A stretch of DNA of 64,000 nucleotides from Nemertoderma westbladi (Eukaryota; Xenacoelomorpha; Nemertodermatida; Nemertodermatidae): positions 20,717-84,716 of the forward strand of contig JAUCBJ010008748.1 in assembly GCA_032718475.1 (NCBI GenBank), given 5' to 3'. This document shows positions 57,901-64,000 of the stretch, piece by piece. The position numbers were made by a program, and so were the translations under genes. The notes below the pieces were generated by a model. It was not told where the DNA came from. It did not search any database and saw only the letters and a program-made list of their open reading frames with translations. The number at the start of each line of letters is the position of its first letter. The first letter of the stretch is position 1.

Positions 57901-60900
57901 GACTATGGCCTAAATAGGTCGCTGCTGCATCATTAACCAGGCGTATCTTTCCCTTCCGCTCTTCCCATACTACATGGAGAGGAAGATAATAAGTTCTAGG
58001 AGTGTCTGGTGTTCCCACTGGAACCCTTACCGCCCATCCTTTATCCAGATACTTTTCAATGACAGCCTGAATAGCTGCGTGTCGTCCTGGTATTTTATGA
58101 ACCTTTTGCCTAAGTTTCCTTAATCGATTTTCTACCATCGTTCTATTGTTTATTAAAGGTTCCCCGGGATTTTTCCATAACATTTTAGTTTGATAATGAC
58201 CATCGACAAAACGAATTGAATCTTTTATAGTCTGTAAAGCTCTATTATCCTCTGGAGAGTTTGCCAAAGTTGAATCGTAAAGCCCCTCACAATCTTGGTT
58301 GAAAAGGGATTCCAGATCTCGTTCGGTTCCAACATAATGAACTGACCCAGTCTTTACTTTATGGTGACATAGCTCGCTGTCAGAATCCACATGATTCGTT
58401 ACTGCAGCTGCATTGGCTTCTTCTTTTGGCAGGGTACATTTTGGCTGAATTATTGGATCCGTTTGAGTAACAGAATTTATAGGACCCATTACCACCCATC
58501 CAAATGGCGTTCGTTCTGCTTTGGGCATATCCAGTTCACTTCCCCATCTTTCCTCAAATACTCGGTGGGCTAATAAATTATCTACCCCAATTAGTACAGT
58601 AACTTTAGGGATATCTACAGGTGGATGTTCAAACAATATATTTTGTAAGTGCGAGTATCGTCGAACTTCTGTTTTATTAGGACTCGACCCAATAACTCCC
58701 AGATTTGGAATTACTGTTGCATTAGATACTTTCATCGAGAAACTATTTCCTTTATGTACTGAGTTAAATTGACAGCTCACCATGGTGGCGGTTGTATTTG
58801 TATGTTCATTTCTCAAAGTTGCTAAATCTAAATTATACTTTTCTCCCTTAAGATTTAATCTATCACTCACTTCCTTATCAATTAGGGTTAAGGTAGATCC
58901 AAGATCTAAAAGGGCATATGTACTTACCCCTTTGTTACCCGAACTGACATTGATGGGGACAATTTTTAAATAAACCTTCCCCAGATTTACAGTCATACAA
59001 ATCTCTGAGTGAGCTGTCAAGTTATTTATTTTAGCCAGGGAATTATCCACCTTGGAAATATTATCTACATTTTGAATTCTTTCCTGTTCGGGTTTAATAC
59101 TAAAGGCATCCATTCGTTGCCTCTGATACTCTATGGGGCCACAATCCTGGGCATTGTCTCTAAAATCACTAGACCCACTCCTGCGGTATCCAGCTGCTGG
59201 GGACCTAGATAGAGTGCGATTTGGAGTCCACCTTCTAGAATTCCACCGGTTGAAACAATTTCGGCCAATATGTCCAGTGGAGAGGCAAAAACGGCACAAT
59301 CTGTTCTCCCTTATGTAATCCCATTGCTCATTCTCTGGTGCACTCCGCCACTGATCACACTCAACCGTCATATGAGAGTTATTGTTTGGATGAAGACGAC
59401 ATCGTGAGTTTAAATCACAAATATTCAAATGCGATCTCTGGTTAGAATGTTCCGTACGAGAATTCGATGGTGATTGTTCACTACTAAATGTGACTTGTCT
59501 TTTAATAGAAGGTTTAGCGGCATTACTAAAACCACCGGATGCTACAAACACATTGGATTTCACAGAGTTTCCTTTTGATTCAAAAGCTCTCCTTGGAATA
59601 TCTTCTCGGGATCTCCGATAATTTTCCTCCCTTTTGTCCACCGGTTTTACTCGATTAGTGCGAAAACGTTCCTCACTGTATATGGGATCATTCATAATCT
59701 CAGCTTGATCTTCCAAAAATTGTGCAAGTTCAAACAACTGCGGTTCCCGGTTATACCTACTCCTAATTGTCGCTGCAGTTTTCCTCCATTTTCCCCTGGC
59801 CCAATAAGGGAGAACCTCTACTAGCTGTCGCATATTATTAAGTGAATTAAGTTCATGCGGCATGCTTAATTCAGTAAGGGCCACCAATGCTTTATTCACT
59901 TTATCAGAAAAATCTCTAAAATTATCCTTTGTTTTAATTTCGTTATTATCAACAAGTCTATCGATAGTAGCCTGGACAATCAAACCCGGATTTCCATAAC
60001 GCTTTTCTAAAGCGCTCCATGCTAAAGAAAATCCGTCCGTCAGCCCAGCATACTGTCGAACGACTTGATGCGCCTTACCTTTGGTATAAGCCAAAAGATA
60101 ATTCATCTTTCTGACCATGGAAATATTTTTATTTAATATTTCCTCGGTGTAAAGATGCCGAAACTGTATATATTCTTCCGGCTCTTCACCGTCAAAGGTA
60201 AAGGGTTCTATATTTGGAAGCTCCAGTTTCATTTTAAGGGCTTCCACTACAGCGTCAATTTGATTATGGCTTGGTTCATTTAAACTGACTACCGGTACAT
60301 CATTTGGCCTACCCCTACCACCATTATTTGAATTATCCCCGGATCCTTCTCCAGGATCTCCCCAACCAGATCCTCCGTTGCCTCCAGGTTGTCCGGCGTT
60401 TCCTACATAGACCCGCCTTTCATTTTCATCTATAACTCCAGCTCCAGGAGGTTTACTAACCCTAGGCCCATTAGGCCTACATCCCCCCAAGTTTGGATAT
60501 TTTAACCCTTCAAAACTTTGACCGGTAATAGGCCTACTTTTATTACTTACATTTAATGGTACTGAAAAGCCTGCCTGTTGGTCTACTAATGGCCTACCTG
60601 ACATACCTGTATGTTGACTACCGGTAGGCCTATATATCGCAGTATTCGCGGTACCGGTAGCATCGCTAGGCCTACCCCCTACATTTATCTTCCTATCCAG
60701 GCCTACACCAACCGGTACTTCATAACTGGTTCCCAAATGCCTACTGCTACTACTGTATTGGGGCACATATCTGCCCGATGGAATAAAAGTATCTGCTAAA
60801 GGGTTTCTTCCTAACGGTACCGGTACTTTACTTGACTTAGCGCTTACCGGTACTGCTAGCCCCAGTTCTAATTTACTGCTTTCACCTTGGCCTACCACTG

Positions 60901-61066
60901 GTACGGGTGCAGTTATTGGTACTATATTTTGCGCAGGCCTACTTGTATCGTGATGTGCTACCGGTACCGGTGCGTTACGCGAAAATCGATTTAAACACTG
61001 AGAATCATATTGCTCAGCTTCAGATGATTGGGTTACCGGTACAGGTTCCTCACATTCACTAACGCA
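54980..61066 (-). CDS. Element D Gag-Pol polyprotein
   Basis: One frame of over 1970 codons without a stop, open from about 61066. No ATG occurs between there and 60604 (MSGRPLVDQQ), so the true start is that ATG or an upstream exon. Order: Pro/Val/Gly-rich N-terminus; Gag domain (LPNIEPFTFDGEEPEEYIQF); knuckle CRFCLSTGHIGRNC (near 59300); protease site LLDLGST (58898-58906, DLG instead of DSG or DTG); RT with TCDVEAMFHQVKV and YVDD (near 57560); RNase H with HVFSDASDEG and HYWTDSTTV; integrase HHCC finger (HRTVLHGG, CVTC), GVDLFGP, SDNGTNFVG, SGVWERL. Between NAL and GGIKRI about eight residues usual in this family seem missing. Otherwise it looks intact. The protease change makes activity doubtful. 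Confidence 0.93.
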   Translation of the reverse strand, partial: CVSECEEPVPVTQSSEAEQYDSQCLNRFSRNAPVPVAHHDTSRPAQNIVPITAPVPVVGQGESSKLELGLAVPVSAKSSKVPVPLGRNPLADTFIPSGRYVPQYSSSSRHLGTSYEVPVGVGLDRKINVGGRPSDATGTANTAIYRPTGSQHTGMSGRPLVDQQAGFSVPLNVSNKSRPITGQSFEGLKYPNLGGCRPNGPRVSKPPGAGVIDENERRVYVGNAGQPGGNGGSGWGDPGEGSGDNSNNGGRGRPNDVPVVSLNEPSHNQIDAVVEALKMKLELPNIEPFTFDGEEPEEYIQFRHLYTEEILNKNISMVRKMNYLLAYTKGKAHQVVRQYAGLTDGFSLAWSALEKRYGNPGLIVQATIDRLVDNNEIKTKDNFRDFSDKVNKALVALTELSMPHELNSLNNMRQLVEVLPYWARGKWRKTAATIRSRYNREPQLFELAQFLEDQAEIMNDPIYSEERFRTNRVKPVDKREENYRRSREDIPRRAFESKGNSVKSNVFVASGGFSNAAKPSIKRQVTFSSEQSPSNSRTEHSNQRSHLNICDLNSRCRLHPNNNSHMTVECDQWRSAPENEQWDYIRENRLCRFCLSTGHIGRNCFNRWNSRRWTPNRTLSRSPAAGYRRSGSSDFRDNAQDCGPIEYQRQRMDAFSIKPEQERIQNVDNISKVDNSLAKINNLTAHSEICMTVNLGKVYLKIVPINVSSGNKGVSTYALLDLGSTLTLIDKEVSDRLNLKGEKYNLDLATLRNEHTNTTATMVSCQFNSVHKGNSFSMKVSNATVIPNLGVIGSSPNKTEVRRYSHLQNILFEHPPVDIPKVTVLIGVDNLLAHRVFEERWGSELDMPKAERTPFGWVVMGPINSVTQTDPIIQPKCTLPKEEANAAAVTNHVDSDSELCHHKVKTGSVHYVGTERDLESLFNQDCEGLYDSTLANSPEDNRALQTIKDSIRFVDGHYQTKMLWKNPGEPLINNRTMVENRLRKLRQKVHKIPGRHAAIQAVIEKYLDKGWAVRVPVGTPDTPRTYYLPLHVVWEERKGKIRLVNDAAATYLGHSLNDYLVEGPNIFNTGLDVLLRFRSGIFAFTCDVEAMFHQVKVYPEDTESLRFLWCEEDNLDEKVPVTVFKMLVHMFGAKDSSCTTTMSMRQVPIDQADTCMAEVRDMITNDFYVDDGMASKNTETEIIIMAKGARDCLQKGGFKLHKFISNSETFMKVMSDQIVSPIGSEDLSKGCNENRDLPSGIVESREPILKGMSDSGESRALGILWNRPLDTFEYVLESTDTILHTKRSYLSFIARIYDPLGLLAPITLVGRQILREVYILQVGWEENLPEYIQTRWETWINSLRQLERVSIPRPYFSDGVMTAIEAHVFSDASDEGYGAAVYLAQTEGRRDTRLAYSKARAAPLKIVRTPRLELMAALLGTRILRQIKLALRIPGPAHYWTDSTTVIHYIQNESRRFKTFVANRAAEIKETTKLDGWHYCPTELNPADMLSRGVSGVHFKKDENLWQHGPPFLPNKAEWPTFPTNSNTPDVIELKKGVVNTLTDVVTPTEQVLRYDDTWYRTCKRVAYLRALVRFRMDRSTKPVIDIKGAEWAILRHAQREGFKSDVNLLTAGKTIRHDSNLRTFSPIMRDGLICLGSRLLNAPSGIVPTSPIIIPKDSIIVGKIIAGAHRTVLHGGVEATISRIRQKYWIPAVRHRIKGYVAKCVTCRGIKRERVQQIMSPLPPGRVTAFQPVFTNAGVDLFGPINVKVGRRYEKRWGGIFVCYTTRALALELIKDASASAFINALFGGIKRISSDNGTNFVGASQELKKLYQAVRSSEVRAMANSKEIEWHFHTPYAPHSSGVWERLVGSCKRIIEVSTRNRCIDEDEMRTVFAEAENVMNSRPLSATTDDPSSYEVLTPSHLMMGKPVQIINRNLFDENDLYSRKRWKVVQEISRIFWKQWISEYLPTLHFRQKWRTERRDLKPGDLVLVTEDTLSKYDWELARVINTFAGSDGHVRTVELKTVNSGKKTVKRPVNKCCLLEQAI

Positions 61067-62254
61067 TCATCATATGTACTCAGGCCTACAGGGTGACGGC
61101 TATGCTCATCTACAGTATAATACTGTACGTTTTCGTAATTCCTATCAATACCTGATTTCTGATTAGGCCTACCCTGCAAACCATAAAATGCATTTTAAAC
61201 ATTAAACTAACATTTTTTTAAAACGTTGAAAACGTTTGAATTATGTTTGTGATAAGCGTTTGTACTCGGAGTTTTTGTCCAGCCGAAACACGCTTAATCA
61301 ATGTTTGGTGGGAACGTTTGAAACAAACATAAAATAAACATAAATTTTGTGCGGCCGTAACATGCCTAATAAACGTTTGGTTAAAAGTCAATTAAACATT
61401 TTAAAAAAACATTAATTAAACGTGTATTTTTTTCTTTTGGCGACAAAGTTGCATTTTTTGTTTCATTTGGTGTTGAGTTGTTCATACAAAGTCTTGAGTG
61501 GCGAGCCATGTAAGCCCATGTGGGCCTTTAGCCTAGGGGTATAATTACCCCTAAATAATAAATACATAATAAACCTAATAAATACCCTTCTGTCAGTCTG
61601 TTGTTGGAAATATTGGAACACTAATAAATCTGTCAAACTTTGATAAAATGAAACCAAACTTGGTATATGTAGTCTATCAATAGTTTAGAAATTTTACATA
61701 TAGACAGACTGCCCCCGATGGCCGCTTATTATAACAGTTCGCTGCCCAGTGTGTCAAGAAAGTGCGGAACGCATGCGGATCGCACGCGGAATGCGTAAAT
61801 TATGCGGATAAGTGTGTAATTAATGTGGGATTGACGCATTTATTTTGAAGGGCATCATCAGGCGAAAATACCGCACAATTTCCACACTAAAAACACAGTA
61901 ACTATTTATACTCATTGAGTGAAATGTGCGTGTTGTACACATTTGCCCAAAGTGTGTTTATAACCTGTCATATCCGCACTTATTACACACAACACAATGC
62001 ATCATGGGAAATATCCCATTATGCATTGCGTGATTACTGAGAACACTCCAGCAGACCAGCACTCTGTGGGCAGGTACCGGTACACGTACAAGGTATGTGC
62101 TTGATAGGCCTGTGTTGTGTTTGTGAACCGGTCAGCGGTCACCGGGTAGGTAGGTCATCAGTAGGGATCGACCGAACTTGTAAATCTTTAAAAAAAAACG
62201 GTATCTAAACAATTACGGAGACTGATTACTGACGAATTCGCACGTAAATCATCC
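61067..62254. other. Right flank of D gag, no gene recognised
   Basis: Contains ACCGGT and AGGCCT motifs up to about 61170, a stretch with repeated AACGTTTG and its inverse CAAACGTT-like pieces (61225-61430), a GCGGAT/GCGGAA-rich stretch (61765-61810), and more ACCGGT near 62080-62130. It may be leader of D or unrelated sequence. Confidence 0.35.
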
Positions 62255-62470
62255 GTGACCGGAAGGTCAACTATAAATGGTTGCCCAGTCAAATATTCGC
62301 TTCAGAAACTGGGCGTTACCAATCTGCTATTTATTGTTAATTCTCAGAAATTTGATGGCATTACTATGGAGGAGTTGGTGGATGCCATGAGGAAAACTCA
62401 TCACTTGATGTGCGATACAAGAAACGGTAAATGGATAATTAAACAATATAATAACAATATAGTAAATTAA
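62255..62470 (+). CDS. Unknown 71-aa ORF
   Basis: MTGRSTINGCPVKYSLQKLG to a stop, ending WIIKQYNNNIVN. Hydrophilic, no motif I recognise. AT-rich non-coding sequence follows up to the minisatellite. It may be chance. Confidence 0.2.
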   Translation: MTGRSTINGCPVKYSLQKLGVTNLLFIVNSQKFDGITMEELVDAMRKTHHLMCDTRNGKWIIKQYNNNIVN

Positions 62471-62935
62471 TTAATAAATAAATAATATTTTTTTATATTT
62501 CAAATTACGTAATTTTTTAAGAAATTTACCTTTATAAAATTTTATTTATAAACATATCCAAACCAATAAGTGTTATAAAGAGGATATAATGCAGAGGTAG
62601 AAGAGGTGGAACTACTTGCGCCAGCGGTGGTGTATTTAAGAATGAAATTGGGTCGAAATAACTTTGGTTTGTGGTAGGAGCAGAGGAAGGCCCCGTATGT
62701 ATAACATTTTTCGATGTACCAGTATATATTTTACACTATTATATGTTACTAACATATTATATATAATATATTTATAGGTGACCGTCTTCAAACTTAATAA
62801 GAGTCTTCGTGAGCTTTAATATCGTATTAATTAAGTCAGTAATTTATTTACCATGGTATATACGCCTATATAATATTAATAAACTGCTTATAACATATTT
62901 ATAGGAAAACGAGGTGAGAATGAGGATTGTTGATG

Positions 62936-63905
62936 GACCAGTTTGTATAATCTCGTTGATGGACCAGTTTGTATAATCTCGTTGATGGACCAGTTTGTAT
63001 AATCTCGTTGATGGACCAGTTTCTATATACTAGTTGATGGACCAGTTTCTATATACTAGTTGATGGACCAGTTTCTATACTTGTAGCTGGACCCGTTTAT
63101 ACTTTTAGCTGGACCCGTTTATACTTGTAGCTGGACCCGTTTATACTCATTGCTGGACCCGTTTATACTTGTAGCTGAACCCATTTGCCTTTATACTCAT
63201 TGCTGGACCGCAGTTTATATTTATACTTGTGCTAAATTCAGTTATACATGTAGCTGGACCCGTTTATACTCATTGCTGGACCCGTTTATATTTATACTTG
63301 TGCTAAATTCGGTTATACTTGTAGCTGGACCCGTTTATACTCATTACTGGACCCTTTTATCTGTTTATACCCATTTATACTTGTAGCTGGACCCGTTTAT
63401 ACTCCTTTATACTTGTAGCTGAACCCTTTTATACTCATTGCTGGAGGCGTTTATACTCGTTTATACTCATTGCTGGACCCGTTTATACTCATTGCTGGAC
63501 CCGTTTATACTAGTTTATACTTGTAGCTGAACCCTTTTATACTCATTGCTGGACCCGTTTATATTTATACTTGTGCTAAATTCGTTTATACTTGTAGCTG
63601 GACCCGTTTATACTCATTGCTGGACCCATTTATACTCGTTTATACTCATTGCTGGACCCGTATATACTAGTTTATACTTGTAGCTGAACCCTTTTCTACT
63701 CATTGCTGGACCCGTTTATACTCTTTTATACTCATTGCTGGACCCGTTTATACTAGTTTATACTTGTAGCTGAACCCTTTTATACTCATTGCTGGACCCG
63801 TTTATATTTATACTTGTGCTAAATTAGGTTATACTTGTAGCTGAACCCTTTTATACTCATTGCTGGACCCGTTTATATTTATACTTGTGCTAAATTCGGT
63901 TACAC
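62936..63905 (+). repeat. Minisatellite, 26-bp units grading into 22-bp units
   Basis: Starts with TTGATGGACCAGTTTGTATA plus ATCTCG (26 bp, about three copies), then the variant with TTCTATATACTAG (about three), then about 40 copies of a 22-bp family: CTGGACCCGTTTATACTCAT plus TG, with CTGAACCCTTTTATACTCAT and -TATACTTGTAG variants. Higher-order blocks that include TTTATATTTATACTTGTGCT recur several times. Open frames within it are by-products of the repeat. Confidence 0.9.
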
Positions 63906-64000
63906 TTGTAGCTATTCCAAATTGTAGTCAAGTTGTAGTTAATTCTGTTTTAATTAAATAAGCATACTAGCAATAAGCATTTTCATATTTCGATTATTCC

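Larger units (their letters stand above)
52772..64000 (-). mobile_element. BEL/Pao element D, antisense, right end outside the window
   Basis: Minus-strand order: leader (extent unknown), gag-pol (about 61066 to 54980), a 1.66-kb post-pol region with a proteasome alpha-3-like sequence, polypurine tract (53320-53335), 3' LTR. If it sits inside A, its 5' LTR and the rest of A must lie beyond 64000, making D longer than 11 kb. If the right part (61067-64000) is not leader, D is a 5'-truncated copy and its end is uncertain. Confidence 0.55.

Noticed and set aside
63150-63386. Cys/Thr-rich 78-codon ORF
   Set aside because: It is made entirely of minisatellite units and has no independent coding signal.
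61067-64000. 5' LTR of element D
   Set aside because: I looked for sequence matching 52772-53319 and 54280-54960 and saw none in this range.

Overview
This is metazoan DNA, most likely from an invertebrate with a large, repeat-rich genome. It is AT-rich, has no bacterial-style operons, and consists almost entirely of retrotransposons, LINE debris and tandem repeats. I cannot name the species. The only host-like coding sequence I recognise is a broken, intronless copy of proteasome subunit alpha-3. Nearly all other long reading frames belong to BEL/Pao LTR retrotransposons (Gag domain, CCHC knuckles, aspartic protease, RT, RNase H, HHCC/DDE integrase).

Layout. 1-7093: 3' part of a BEL/Pao element ('E1') with RNase H-integrase, a decayed accessory reading frame downstream of pol, and a long 3' LTR. 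7112-14300: 3' ends of an APE-type LINE with (TAG)n tails, the first copy of a ~4 kb composite repeat, and a 50-bp minisatellite. 15076-16529: foldback element with ~228-bp inverted arms and a second inverted repeat inside. 17208-17878: gag-like relic. 19444-19701: LINE endonuclease fragment. 19947-23126: second copy of the composite repeat.

23127 to beyond the right edge is a nest of insertions. Element A (5' LTR 23127-23778, gag and protease up to 52771) was hit by element B (24845-49358, 5-bp duplication AGAGG). B was hit inside pol by element C (29055-46472, duplication AATCT, 1218-bp LTRs that differ at two positions I could see). Element D lies antisense at the right. Its proposed 3' LTR (52772-53319) cuts A at the protease/RT boundary, and its gag-pol runs from about 61066 down to 54980.

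The most interesting signal is accessory coding capacity downstream of pol. Element C is 17.4 kb. It has a large coiled-coil N-terminal region before the usual Gag, and two further ORFs (132 aa, and 565 aa with three cysteine-rich knuckles and a basic tail) between pol and the 3' LTR. E1, a relative of C, has a decayed frame in the same place that weakly resembles the 565-aa protein. D has a proteasome alpha-3-like sequence in the equivalent position. C is young by LTR identity, yet its integrase lacks about 15 residues and a zinc-ligand histidine and its pol frame has a stop, which suggests mobilisation in trans.
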